From NCBI GenBank assembly GCA_003342895.1, contig PTFA01000402.1, positions 485,511-549,510 on the forward strand: a stretch of DNA of 64,000 nucleotides, in the 5' to 3' direction. Position numbers and translations under genes: made by a program. The notes beneath the pieces were generated by a model. It worked only from the letters and a program-made list of their open reading frames with translations. It ran no database searches and was not told the origin of the DNA. Positions 49,031 to 62,269 of the stretch are shown here, piece by piece. Origin of the DNA: Casuarius casuarius (lineage: Eukaryota; Chordata; Aves; Casuariiformes; Casuariidae). Every line of letters begins with the position of its first letter. The stretch's first letter is position 1.

Positions 49031-52000
49031 TTCACAGACTGCACATCACTTTGGAAAGGGGGTTGTTCTGGAAATCCTGGTGTCCAGCATCGCTTTCTGG
49101 CATCTCTACAGCAGACGAAACATCTTTTTACTGTTTTTTTTCTCTTTTTTTTTTTTGAAACTTAACTTGTAGATGTTTCTGTTTTGCCTAAGTATTGAAA
49201 CTCGATAATCAGATACATAATTCTATATTTTGTTATGGGAAAGTCATTTTTGGTGTATTTCTAGAAATACTTTTACTGTACAAAATTTGCAGTAAGGCTG
49301 TCCTTATAGTACAAGATGACTCATTTTTTCTGGGTTAAAATAATAATTTCTTTTTTTAATTCAATGTCATCAAGTGCATGAAAAAATGAAAGTTGCTTTA
49401 GGTTTTACACCACACTTTTAGGAAGTAGCTTAATTTTTTTAAAAAGAAAATAGGTGACAAAGTTGATTCTACTCCTCTATTAACTTGTTTTTGAACTGCA
49501 GATATTTCTACCATATAGACCACAAAGCCAGAATGGAGTCTGGACAGCTAGTTTTTCCCCACTTCCTTGCTCTTTAAAACCAGCTGCTGAAAATTTCATG
49601 TCTTTGATGTATGTATTTATTAGTCTGTGACCCAGTTTTTAACATGCAGCTTTTTATTCTGTTTTTAAAAATACATTTACCTCCCATTTACACACATTGT
49701 GAAGTCTTTGTTTTTTTACCATTGTAAACTGGAAACAAACAAATAATTATTTGTAAGTTAGGAAGTTTAGTCTCTAGCACTAGGTGATTTGTTTATCCCA
49801 GGAACTCATCAGAATCCAATCGTAACTGTAACAGTAACGTGGAAACTTCCAAAAAAAATTGCTCATTTTAGGGGCATGAAACCTGAATTGCCAAAAACAA
49901 TCTACTCATTGAGCATTAATTGCTCTCTCCTCAAGGAAATGAAAAGCTCTTCGACGGACAAAAAATTGTTAAAGCTTCTTTCATGTGGGTTATATCTCTT
50001 TTCGTTGGAGTTATTATGTCCCTTTGAGATTTCACTGCCTTTGGGCTTTACGTATGTGGTGGTCTTTATGAAGCTAATTAGGTAAGTTACTCTCAAATGT
50101 GCTTTTATTTGCTCTGATAATTATTTAGAAAAGTGTTTTTTTCACAAAGGTGTAGACAGTTGCACATCTGATTTATATAAAAATGAAAGATAGGGAAATA
50201 CTGTACGATCTGTTTGATCAACAGGTGTATTGTCGGCACTTTTAAGAACACTTTTTACTAAGTGACATCTAGGAGTGGATTAGAGACTGCCCAGTGGTGT
50301 TTCTCTGCTTGTGTAGCATGTGTCCAAATACATCGTGTGGTTCGTGTCTACCCAAATGTCACGTACACGTTCTGAAAAGCCTCTCAAAGATCCCCTTTTG
50401 CAAACAGTTAAAGGGGTGTTTCACGGTACAGGAGTTTGAGTGACAAAACCAAATCAGTGCGTTTCCGCGCCCCTGCTCCCCGCTACTGGTTCCTGTCGCT
50501 CCATCCCGTTTCACCACCCCTCACCTGTGCCACGTCCTCAACTGGATCAGCAACGTGGCCCATGTGTTAAAATAAACATAAGAGTTATTTTTTAGACCCA
50601 CATTGAGTCAGAGATCCGGTTTAGAGCTGTGCTGGCACATCTGAGGACGAAGTGAACTGGAGCACAGGGATCCCTTCAGCCAGCTTCACTGCCAAGTCTG
50701 TGTATCATGAAACTCTAGCCGAAGTTACCATACCTCAAACCAAGTGTCCCCGGGGGATTAGTGACTACTTGGGGTGTTGTAGACTTCAGTGTGAAACCAC
50801 TTCTGGCCCATGACGAATGCCTAGGAAATGTGCTGCTTTGTTTTTGCCCAAGTAGGAACCCTTGCAAAAAGAGCTTTGAACTGGAAAAAAAAATGATCGA
50901 GCATGAAAATCACTTGTGCATTAGTTTAAACTTCTGGGTTAGTGTCTTGGAAGTAATGCGTTAAGGCCCAGTCTAACCGTTTGCGACATTACTAGGGATA
51001 AGAGCAAGCACGGCTGCAGGACAGCAAGCAAGTCCATTACCAAGGGATTCCCTCAGAAAAAAAACCTGTGGTGCTTCTCGAAGTTGCTGCCCTTCCAAGA
51101 TGCTTTGTGTTGTGCCAGAGGAGCAAATTTTGTAAGCTGTAATCAGACAGACTGTGTTAAATGAGCTGCCCTGGGACCTTAAGCCAACCTGTCTGATTCT
51201 GTACCAGAACTGGGAGTGCTCCCATGGTCTCTGCAGCCCCCGCAGAGCAGAAGGGCAGCTCTTTCCGAATGCAAATACGGCTTTTGCTCTCATCATCTGA
51301 CCGAGGCTTAGACCGGCTGTAACCCTAAAAGTAATTTAATTGTAATTTAATTTGGTCAGATGTTGCAAGCACTCACACCTTTGCCTTTAAGGCCAGTCCC
51401 GCAAACAGTCTCGTTAATGTTGCAGAAACTCTTTTGGTGGCTGTAGTTGAACATGTGCGTACATTGTTGCAGGACGGAGGGAAAGCTGTTCGCACTGTGT
51501 AGATTTTTCTTGGGATTATTGTTTTTAAAAGAAGTACACATTTTTAAGGGACTCAGTCTATTGATAAATGAAGTCTTTTGATAATTTCAAGCAAATTATT
51601 TTTACCCATCTTTCTGAAGTTCTCATCCAAAAGTTGATGTCTCTCTGGATTTTTTTGAAGACTAGGAAAGTATTGACTCAAACTATTTTTTTTATGAAGT
51701 CACAAATATGAGCAATATATTTAAGTATTATAGACATAGTTTTTTAAGCTGCTCAAATGAACTATTAAAATTAAACTGTAAAGGAAATCTGTTCCAAGCC
51801 AAAATCTTTTGATGAAGGAGTGGTGTCAGGTTATTTATGAGGAATGAGTTCTCTTATTTATAATTCCAGGATTTTAAAAAATAAGACGTTTTCCAGGGTC
51901 ATATGCAATCCATATCTGTCTTCTTGGGAGTCAATAAAATACTACCTGGCTTCCCTCACTTGCTCGTTCCCGTTGTGCAGTGAAAAGAAGTTGCAAGAAA

Positions 52001-52516
52001 AGTCCTTAATCCTTCCAGAGACACGACATGGTCGCACTCCACCAGCCTCTGCCGTGTCCCCTGCTCGTTTAGCTCCGTGCCCTGACGGCTGGTGCCAGGC
52101 ACAGTTGTGGTTGCCGATGCTCCCGTGTTCCTCACGAATCCCCATCACCGCGCGTGAATGAATATTGATGTATTTAATTCTGAACGATTGCAACGGAGAA
52201 GACACTTTAGCTACCAGCAGCTGCTGGATTTCATGGCCGGCTTTCCGTGCAAGGCCGTTTGTTCGGGAGGGCTGAGCGGTCTTCCTGGAAGCACGTGTCC
52301 GCTGCCGAGGCTGGACTGATGGAAGCTGACTTGAGCAAAAAATGGCGATGCCATTCCGGGAGCTGTTCTGGTTCTTCTAGTTTCTTCTTTTGCGTGAATA
52401 CGAGTGTTTGTCTCAGGATCTTCAAAGAATTTAAATAACGAGTGACAACTTTAATGTTAACGAATACTTGAAATATAATTTAAGGTGTTTTTTCCTCCAG
52501 ATGACATTGTAGCTAT

Positions 52517-52522
52517 AATAAA
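52517..52522 (+). terminator. Candidate poly(A) signal AATAAA
   Basis: AATAAA about 3.5 kb after the ADARB1 stop, followed by a GT-containing stretch (GTTTGTAGGTTAG). Plausible as an intermediate cleavage site; other signals lie at 50571, 53086, 53566 and 55571. Confidence 0.35.
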
Positions 52523-55500
52523 GTTTGTAGGTTAGTAAAATAGAACATTTTAAACATAGACATTTGAGAGATATATATATATTCTGCAGGATCATTTAAG
52601 AAAATTTGGGCCTAAAGGTAACACTTGAAATACTGGTTATGGCTGTACTCAGGACCTGATAATAACTATAGAATATTTCCTATCACTAGTGTGTGAAGCG
52701 TACCATTTATAGGAGTTTGTTAGCAATGGTTGTCCCATAACGGTATGAATGTCCACGTACTTCTCACGCTCACAGTCCCCACTCGCCTGTATGTAGTTAG
52801 TGATGATAATTGTGACTGTGTGTATGTGCAGCTTAGACATGTACAGCAGTGAGCTTTCTGTACAGTTAACAAGTTCGATATTCTCCTCATGCTAGAGAAA
52901 TGATTTCAGTAATGATTATCGCATAGGAAACTCAAGAGTAGAAGATTTTTACATGTCATTACTCCATATGTCCTCACGGAAAGCTAAAATAATTCACAGC
53001 TGAAGTTCAAGGAACTTAGAGCTGGGTCACTGGTATTTTGTTTTACCAGATCAATTCTGTGATTTCGCAGAATGCTGTTTAGCCAAATAAAAGGAAAAAA
53101 AATCTGATCGTGCACTCTCCGTGAAAATTTATGCTGATTATTGAATCAAGCTGATAATGTAGAATACATGTCTCAGTTTGCAGAAAGCAGCACAGGTGTC
53201 TAATGGAAGAGTAGCATCGCCTTTTGAAACCAAGCTTGCTTTTCTGAAAATAACCAGCCACTTTCATCTTTCTAAGAATTGTTCAGTTTTGGTCGATATG
53301 TAATTGAAGTGGATTTTTTTTTTTTAATATTGGTTGTTTTCTAGATAGTGAAAATTATTATTGCCATTCATTAAAGTGAGCTTTTATGCTTTGAAGGCTT
53401 GCACTTACAGAGGAGCTGTGCTTTGAAGTCTTTGCATTTCGTCGTCATAAAATGTCCACCGTGAAAATTAGTCCCAGGTTTACTGAAAGGGCAGAAGAGC
53501 TGCAGTTCAGGTGCATAATCAGAGTAAAAATGTCTAACGTTATTCCAAACGTAAGAACCCACAGAAATAAAATGTATAAAATACATTATCCTGTCTCAAA
53601 ATCGCCGTGTTTTTATTGTTATTATTTTTTTAAAAGCTATTATAAAACACCAGGTGATTTCAGCTGAGTTTAAAATACTTCATTGTCACTTGGTGCATTC
53701 TCAGAGGAACTGATGCTTCTCTGAAGGTTACCTAGAGTTCATGCAAACGTAGATTTTTTTTGAAAGGGACGTCGAATGGGTTTTTGAAGGGGCGTTAAAC
53801 GTCATGCTTTTGAGCCAGGTGGAGCCCCGGCAGCGGCGTAGCGCGTGGGCAGCTTGTGCCCAGCCTCGTGCCAGCCCCCGCTCCTGCAAACCCGGCTCTC
53901 GGCGAGCTTTACGCCCTCGAGCCTCTTGTACGACGGCCACTTTGCAGGGTAGCGTGTGCCTGGGCAGACTTCCAACGGGGCAAATTTGAGCGCCTGGTTC
54001 TGCCGCGTGCTTTGGAAAATGTTACGTGTTCAACCAAACCTTTATTCTAATCTTCTGCACGTAACGGGCCGAGGTATTGCAGGGTTGGTGGTTGTTCGCA
54101 CTGGGCAAAAATGGTCCTAGCAGCTGGCCTGGTCCGTTGGGTTGCAGTTGTCGCTGAAGGAGTTTCTGACAGAAGGAGGAGAGAGTTGTTGCTTTCTTTT
54201 CCTAAGTGGTCTTGTAGGGTTACCAGCACGCAGGCAGTTGCCTTTCCGCTCCCTGCTGCTCTCTGCCCATGGAGGCTTCGTGGCCGAGAGTGCGGGCACA
54301 CGGGCCGAGGGAATTGCCGCTCAACAGCGGATGTTTCCCAGCCACCACCACCTCTGGAAACGTCCCAGCGTAGGCGAGGGGTGGGCATCAACCCACGTGC
54401 GAGGTCTGGTCCATCGGTCCGTGTGCCATAAAACCGGTGCTTTTGGGACGCGTCAGCTTTCCCGCTGCTCGTTCACAGAAGCGGATGGTGCGGAGTGTTT
54501 GCGAGAAACTTTGGTCTGCGCCACGGGGAATAAGGTTGTGGGGCGCTCTGTGCAGGCAGGTTGGGCACTGCAGCGGCAGGAGGTGTGACACGCTATCATT
54601 TGGCAGGCGTTCCTGTCCCCAAAACACACCGAAAGATGGGCGTATGAAAATTAAGGCCCAGGTTTCCCTAAGTATTTTGATTAGAATTAGGTGCCAAAGC
54701 TGTAACGGTGCTTTTGATCAAACTTCTTCCGTTGGTTTTGTTGAATTGGTCGTCATAAGGACAGTGCAAATTTACAGGGATTAAAAAAAAAAAAAATAAA
54801 CTATGGTTGAAATCTGGAATCTGTCAAAGCTGACCAGAGTTTCTCCTTGTCACACAGCGTTTTTCAGAACCTTTGCAATTAAAATTCTGTACTGTTGCCT
54901 ATTAATACATGGGCCATTAATTGTGCCAATAGCATTTTCACATGCAGAAGTGAGTTTTATGGGTAGCTATATTTTGTTTTCTTTCGTTATTCTAGGAAAG
55001 AGGATTTAAGAAATATGTTGCTGCAAAAAACGAGACCAGCTGGCCTCAGTAGATGTGATGTTTTAAAGAATTTCTGGTCTTTAGAGAGAAAGATTTACTG
55101 TCTAGGTCATCAGTGTTTTTTATGTTTTTAATATCTTTATTATCACACAAATACTCTTTTTGTTGTAGTTCAGCTGATACATCTTTAACAGATTTAAGAT
55201 CAAATGTGTGTGTGTGAATATATATTTATATATATATATTGCTGTACATTATTTGCATTAAGCAGTTACTCTTCCCCCAATCTTACTGTGTGATAGTGTG
55301 ACGACATTAGCTTTTACTAACTGATGTAAGGATATTAAAGAACACTGTCAAATACTTTCATTAATATTTTTTATTTTCTGTTCATCGTACTCCCTACTTT
55401 GACCGTGAGGAGGCCTCGTTTTACCTCTACTATGTTGTTTTCCTGACAGCCCTCGTGTACATATTCCTGTATCACTGCTGAAGCACAATCCATCAATTGA

Positions 55501-55570
55501 TTATTCTAAATAATGACTGTTTTGCATACTACCTTGCTTTGTTTAATTAATGTTTGTACAGAGATTTGAA

Positions 55571-55576
55571 AATATA
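55571..55576 (+). terminator. Candidate distal poly(A) signal AATATA
   Basis: Variant signal in an AT-rich 3'UTR-like context, followed about 30 nt later by GT/T-rich sequence. Base composition changes to GC-rich soon after, which suggests the transcript ends near here. Confidence 0.35.
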
Positions 55577-58500
55577 AAGAGCTATATCATTGCTAAGTTT
55601 CATCATTGTTTTTGTATATCGAGATCATCAGCGTCAGTAAAAAATTTCTACTTAGGTGAAATGGATGGCACAAACCCTGTGCATATCCTTAAAATGGTTC
55701 TTTTGCTTATATCTTGAAGAACGCTTGAGAGCTAGCATGGAGGTAAACTGGTGGTGTATTTTGAAGCTGCCACCTTGGTCACAGAAATTGCAGCTTCTGT
55801 GAAGAAAAAAGAAGGGAGGGAGGAATTTCTTACTTGGAAACGAGCTGGCCTGTACCTCACCTGGAGTAAGGCGGGGGGGGTGTAGATGCTGCCACTGCTC
55901 ATAAAGGAGTCGAAATGGGAAGTTTTGGAGGTGAGAGTGGCCGTCCGCGCCCATGGGACCGTGACTCATTGCCTGATGCAATGCTGGCAACGTTTCACTG
56001 CCGTTTGGAGTGTGGGAAAGCTGCTCCGGCACCAGGGGACAGCAAAAGCCCTGCCTCCTGCCTGCTCACCCTTCAACCGCTGACTGTCCCTAAAGCAGGA
56101 CTGCCCATTCCCAAATGTGCACCATTTGTCCCAGCACTGTCCTACCTTGCTCCACGCCTGCGATTTGGACCGACCCCTCCTGAGCAGCCCCGTGCGTCCC
56201 CCTTTTCACCAGATGGCTCCTGCAGACGCCGAGCACTCTTCCTGGGCACCCTCCCCGCCGGGGGGGAGCAAGCCGTGGGGAGCCTCTGGCCGTTAGCCTT
56301 TGCGATGACAGCAAATAACCCCCCATCTTCTCTTCTTTTGCTCATCCCAGGAGGGAGGATGTGCCCGGTGTACTCCAAGATGGGCTGCATGCCAGATGCT
56401 GGACCGGGAAGCCCCAAGATACGCCAGCAGTCCGGAAATGCTGCTTTTATGTTCTCCTTAAAAGACAGCTCGGTCTGTGGCAGCATCCAGAAACCATTAC
56501 CACTACTTTAAACAGCAGCAAGCTGAAATTTCCTCCTGTTGGGAGAGACCTGGGTCTGTTCCCCTGGCTGAAGTGGCCCCTGGTAAAGGCCTGGAGTGTT
56601 GAAAGTTTCTCTCATTGTCGTCAAATCAATCAACCAGCCACAGAAATGGGGCCTTCTCAGGTCTGGGCCCCTGGCTTGGGTGCATGGCGATGGGCTGCCC
56701 GCGCCCAGCACCCGGCCGGGGCAGTGCAGAGACTGCTTGCACCCATGCGTGCACCACCACCACCACCCCAGCTGGGGCCAGCCCTCCAGGAGCAGATGTA
56801 AAGCACACAGTCTGCTGAAATGGTGCTCTTCCTACACGTTTCCATGTCCAAAGCAGTATGTTTTTTGATGACAGAGCTGATTTAGAGTGAAAGAGCAAGA
56901 TGGGAAATCCCTGCATTGGTGATGCACCTTGTGAGGGGCTTGGTGAACCTTCCTTACAAACAGCCGGTTGCAGTACAGCAAAATCAAAGACCAGGCATGT
57001 GCAAAAGAAAACACCAGCAATGTGAAAGTGTTTTCTGAGAGGATGTCTTGACAGATACTGTCACCAACCTTGAGCTGTGGTCACCAGCCCAACCAGTAGT
57101 TCTTACTGGGTCTCTCCACGTGTTCCTTGACCCTGGAAAGTGTAAGATTTGGACACTGCTCAGAGGGGAGAGCAAAGGGACTTGCAGAGGCACAGCACAG
57201 ACGTGACCCTCTCTGCTGTTGGGAATTCATTCAGAGACACTGCTGCTTTCTGTCTCCTGAAGAAAGGCAAAAGTTTTGTGGATGAAGGACGCGTGAGCAG
57301 GGACCGACTCCTGGAGAGGCTTGCAAGCACTTCTTGATCTGCCTGCATCCCCTCTGGCCCTCTCTGCTCAGCCAGCGCCACCGCGTAGCAGAAGTGCAGG
57401 TACTGCCAGGTTTCCCCTGTAGTCTTCAGGCCCGTTGGGATTGTCCCAAGCCTCACACTTGTTCAACCTGGGCTCTGGCTTATGGAAATTTGTCAGAGGT
57501 GACCGGCTGCACATCCCTGAGGGGGGACAGGATGGTGCCTGGGGATGCTGGTGCATGGTTCAAGAGCCATCAGCAGCCATGTGGGTCAGAGGTGCCACCT
57601 GGGACCTCTGTCTTTTGTTTGGAAACACAGTCAGAAAAAAACCCCCTGATCTTGCCCTTTCTCCTCTGCTTGGTGCTACAGGGAGTCACATCATGAGCCA
57701 GCCCTATGCAGCTCCAGACTTCAGACAAGCTTCTGGCTAAGATATGGGGTTTCTGGCAGCCCAGCAACATTTGGCCTTGCCCAGCCTAATGACTCTGCAA
57801 CCGCACGAAGTAACTCTGTGCCCTTGTTTGCGGGTCATGTGTCTGCATTATTATTCCTCAAACAAGTTGGTCCCTATGGCTCCAGTTGGAGGGACAAGTC
57901 AGTGACAAGGCTTGGCCTTTCATGAGGTTGTATTTTGGCATGGATATTGCACTGAGCTTGACGGTAGTCACTCAGTGGCAGGCAATGATGTCCTTCAAGG
58001 ACATGGGTCTGGAAGGCGTTTCCCTGCGCAAGGAAATGAAGCCGGTGGCGGATGGAAGCTGGGAGGATGGATGGAGGAGCTGTTTCTTCCAAAGTTGAAG
58101 CTATTTTTACCCAGTTTCCTTGATTTGGAAATTGCTGCCCTGTGGCAAATTCCTTCATTAATAGTATGTGAAGGTTATGGGAGAAGTAAGTCTGCAGCTT
58201 TTTATGCTCTGGTGCCTTACAGGTTGCACCTTTCTGTGGGTGCAATGGGACATTTTGATGGACTTTTTTTTCTGCCTCCTTCTGCTCTGGCTCCTGCACA
58301 AGGAGTGAATTAGCTGCAGAAGTACTAGCTATGGAGTGGTGAGTGGCACATCGTGCTCCGTTTGCTGAATTCATGATGAGTGGCAAACACACACATGCTC
58401 TTCCAAGCAGGCAAATGTGTCTGGCGTTCAACGAGCAGAGGCTGAGGAAGGCAGCTCCCATGGCTGTGTGGCCCTGCGGATGGGCAGATGCACAGACAGG

Positions 58501-60275
58501 CGGCTGTTGTCACCCTAGAAAAGTGTGGACTGCACAGGGATCCAGGCAACCAGGAGCAAGGGAAAATCTTTACAGCCCTTGGAGGAAATCACTGTCAGGG
58601 CTATGCTTGTAGCATTTAAATATTACCGTGTCTCTAGCACAGTGTCTAATTTTACCATTGGGCTTCACAATTAGCTCATGTCAGCAAAAATTCAGTTTTC
58701 ACAAGGACGGCAAAGGTGTTTGGGGCATATCCTCCTGCCAAATTTCATGGTCTGGCTAATGTTCAAGTTAGGGCTGTGCAAATAAAGATAGGGCTTTGTA
58801 GCAATAGTAAACAGTGACAACTGTTTTAGGGGACATGCAGGAATGGTTGCAGGCTCTTTTTGAAATTAAAAACAAGCAAAAATATCTCCAATTCCAGGAA
58901 TGAGAAACATGACCTGGTGCTGGTCACACTTCCACATTGACATATTTGTCCCCACTAGACATATTTGACCTGGCTGTTATTTTTTCTAGACAACATTGTA
59001 GCTCTTTAAATTGGAAATTGTGAGTGAAGATCACAGGGTTTGAGCTCATGGGGGAGCTCAGAAAGCTCTGAGGAGCTCTGCTGCAGCATGTGGTAGATCT
59101 TTCAGGCCTTCACAGGTTCAAAAAGAGAAAAAATACTCTCAAGGGCTGGTGAGATAAAAGAGGTGGACCCACCACCTCCTGATGCTCTTGCTCTTCCCCA
59201 TAGGGGGCTGGGGGGGAGTGTCATTCCCCCCAACTTGCACGTTCTCCTGCCACGTCTGCTATGAGCCGCTCTGCAGGCGGGGTGCTGCCCTCGGTCCAGC
59301 ACAGCATGGAGTGGGTTTCCTGAAAGGCAAAACTGGTGCCCTAAGTCCCTCTGATGCACCAAGGATGGGACCGGGTTGCAGTGTCCCTTCTCCTGCAGCT
59401 TCCCCCAGCTCCTTCCTTTGGGTCCCCACAGGTTACTGCTCCCCAAGGCATGCCAGTGTTGTCCAAAGCTCCCACAGCTCCTGTATGGAGATTATAAAGT
59501 GCTGCATCATTGAACTCATCAGGTCTTTCACATTGTACACGATGCAAGTGCCTACCAAACCCTCTGTTTCCCTGTCAATAAGTATGTGGGGAAAATGGAT
59601 TAAATACCAGTTTCATGGTGCTGTGACTGCTGGTATCAAGCATCCAGGACTTTCTACTCTTCCCAATTATGTTTTGGAGGCCACAATAATTAAAATATGT
59701 AATCGAATTTTTACACTTGGCTTCTTTCCTGATGGAAAAGCTTACCGGTGACAAAGCCCCTCTCTTCCCTTCTCTGTGTTTCCCCTTGTTAGTGCTCCTG
59801 TGCTTAATGCAGGGCCGGTTCATCCAAATTGCCTGCAAAACTGTGATGGTCATCACAGCAAGAAATGCCCATGTCTTTCATTTCTCGCTGGGAAATTATG
59901 CCATGCTGCCCAGCCAGGACAGAGCGTTGCAGGCTTACTGAAGTTTGTTGTCCGAGGATTTTCAGGACCGTACGTAGCATTGCAAAGTCTTGCTGCTGTC
60001 TCGCACAGGTTAGCGTGGCGTTAATATGGGTTTGCTGGCTGTCGGTGTGGGGTTATCCAGGGTGATTTTGCGGAGAGCTACACTGGGAGCAGCAGGGATG
60101 AGGTGGTGGGTGCAATTCTGCACTTCTCTCTTTCTGGCCAATTTAATGCCAGTGACAGGACTGCTTTGCTGGAGGAGGGACTTGCACTCCCACGGCAGCT
60201 ACTCGGCTATCAGCGCTGGCTCGGGGACAGATCAGTGGCACTGTGCGGGATTTGCTGTGGGAAGCCCTGAGTTTA

Positions 60276-60380
60276 ATCATGAGGTTGCATTTGTCCTGCA
60301 GAAAATGGATTTCTGTTCCTGCTGTGCTTTGGTGGGTGGCACTTGTCACTTGGCATCCTTGGGAGAAATGTCAAGTTGGC
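60276..60380 (+). repeat. Local direct duplication, copy A
   Basis: About 105 bp that recur at 61292-61393 at roughly 90 percent identity. In one frame it reads HEVAFVLQKMDFCSCCAL, then VGGTCHLASLGEMSSW. It lies within a 147-codon open frame (60026-60469) with no known domain. See copy B for the comparison. Confidence 0.85.
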
Positions 60381-60683
60381 TGGATGTCACCGAGCTGACA
60401 CTGCGGAGCACCTCCGGCTGGGAGAGGCAACGCTGCTGCTATGCTTCCTCTTATCACCCGCTGCTGTAGCCCCAACGCAGCACAATACTTTGGGAGTGAC
60501 AGCTGACCTTTTTGCTGTGACGTTGGGCGCCAGCGGTTCCCAGGCTGTCTTACAGCTGCTTCTGGTACCCCACAAACCTGCACTGGTGGGGACCGACTGC
60601 ACCGGGGTGTGAGACAGGAGCCCCGCGGAAGGTGGGAGGCTGCCCATGCTGGCGAGCTGCTGCCATGTGTGTGTTTTTAATTT

Positions 60684-60685
<2 letters not shown>

Positions 60686-60730
<45 letters not shown>
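60686..60730 (+). repeat. (GT)n microsatellite
   Basis: Uninterrupted GT dinucleotide tract of about 45 bp. Confidence 0.97.
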
Positions 60731-60736
<6 letters not shown>

Positions 60737-61291
60737 ATAGTTTTATAAATAAAACCTTATGAGGGGTAAGAGACTGACATCTCCAGCCTCCTCAGGGGTG
60801 TCTGCCCTGCCTCTCCCTGGCTATCCCTGCATTTCACGGAGGGGCATCAGGTTTGTGCCCGGGGGGCTCTGCCTGCTATACGATTTCACTGTCCATGGGC
60901 ACGGCAAATCCCTGTCCTGAGACGCTAGGGCTGTCCTTGCCTTTGCAGGCTTTGCTTGGTGGCCAAGGCACCTTGGGGGTTGTTGCCTGCAGGGCCACAG
61001 ACGTAACATGCTTGTGATGGGGCAGCAGAGATTGTGCAATACTGAGCAGGCTGCCTGGGGCCAGAAGACCCCTAAGCTTGCTGAGGTCTCTCTCTCTCCT
61101 CCTATCCACATTCAAAATAAATCCTGTTTTCAGAAGTGACCCATGAGCAGGAGTCTGAGGACTGGAAGGAGCTGAGGAAGGAAAATGGGACAAGCTAGAA
61201 GCAAAACTCAACCCCATGGGCTCATGTGTTCTGCAAGAAGAGGTGGAGATGAAGGGTGTGCTCTAACTCATCCCGAACAAGCCGATGCATC

Positions 61292-61393
61292 ATCATGAAG
61301 TTGCATTCGTCCTCCAAAAGATGGATTTCTGTTTCTGTTGTGCTTTGGGTGGCACTTGTCACTTGGCATCCTTGGGAGAAATGTCAAGTCGGC
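61292..61393 (+). repeat. Local direct duplication, copy B
   Basis: Second copy about 1 kb downstream in the same orientation; reads HEVAFVLQKMDFCFCCAL, then GGTCHLASLGEMSSR. By eye, six of eight substitutions in the shared frame are third-position and synonymous, and the single gap is 3 nt. It lies in a 67-codon open frame (61285-61488). It could be a fragment of a multicopy repeat with a former coding part, or chance. Confidence 0.85.
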
Positions 61394-62223
61394 ACTGGGA
61401 TAAGACTGGCGGGGGTAAGAAATGCAATGTCTACGCTGAAGATAAGCCAAGAGGAAAAGATCTGAGGAGATCACGGTTGATCCAGTAACCTTGGAGATAG
61501 ATTGCATGAAGATGGCAGAACCAGTGCTGACAGGTGTACAGGAAAGATAGATGGGATAAAAAGCCAGATGCCACCACACAGTTTCTAGACTGGAGCAGTG
61601 TTGCACACAGGAGCATGGCGCTGACCTTGAGGCCTGCACAGAACCTCATACCCTGCCTGCCTGTGCGTCCCTTCCTCCGATGGGCATTGCAGGCTGAGAG
61701 ATCTCTTCTCCTTGGACAAGGCTTCCTCTGTCTGCTTGACACTTGCTGCATAGGAGCTGCTTTCATGGAGATGAAAAGCCACAAGGTGTGTCCAGCCCCA
61801 CCTTGGGGGCTGTGGAAAATCACCATGAGTGGAGAGCTTGGTGCATATTGGCGAGAAGTTTCTTATTCGCAGAAACAGATGAAAGCTGGCCAAGGCGATG
61901 TACCAAGGCAACCACCACTCTAGCTAGCTGCAGAAGCTGAGGACCAAATGCATGATGTAGGTGCCAGGGCCAGAGCTTTCCAGGCCCTAACCATTAGGCT
62001 CATGGGGCTCAGCAGGCTGCAGCAAAAACTCACAGCTTGTAAGAAAGCTATAGTGGGGACTGCTCCCTCACTTTGTCCTCGTTTCACTCATAGAGTGTCC
62101 CTCTGGACAGCTGGAGAGCACCCCGCTGGTCTGCCAGGCCACCACCAAGACCCTGTAGCATGCCCATGCATGGGGCAGATGATGAACACCCGGAAATACG
62201 TCCAGCCGATGCATGGTCGCGCG

Positions 62224-62228
<5 letters not shown>

Positions 62229-62265
<37 letters not shown>
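62229..62265 (+). repeat. (TC)n microsatellite
   Basis: Uninterrupted TC dinucleotide tract of about 37 bp directly after GCGCGCTT. Confidence 0.97.

Positions 62266-62269
<4 letters not shown>

Larger units (their letters stand above)
49031..55600 (+). other. ADARB1: Probable long 3'UTR of ADARB1 (end uncertain)
   Basis: From the stop codon to about 55.6 kb the DNA is mostly AT-rich, with many T-rich runs, a (TA)n patch at about 55218-55241 and several possible poly(A) signals: AATAAA at 50571-50576, 52517-52522, 53086-53091 and 53566-53571, and AATATA at 55571-55576 followed by a GT-rich stretch. Mammalian ADARB1 is known to have a 3'UTR of several kb. Which signals are used is not visible. 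A CpG-richer patch at about 53.77-54.6 kb interrupts the AT-rich background. Confidence 0.5.

Noticed and set aside
53055..53080. ATTCTGTGATTTCG, resembling the octamer end of bird CR1 elements
   Set aside because: Only one unit and no CR1 body next to it.
55915..56511. 198-codon open frame, + strand, after the ADARB1 3' region
   Set aside because: Pro- and Ser-rich chance-like composition in GC-rich DNA, with overlapping frames on both strands and no known family.
57874..58461. 195-codon open frame, minus strand
   Set aside because: No domain, overlaps several other open frames on both strands; may be part of an unclassified repeat.
61960..62005. CCTAACCATTAGGCTC, resembling a tRNA gene or tRNA-like repeat
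   Set aside because: No complete cloverleaf could be drawn; probably an old repeat fragment.
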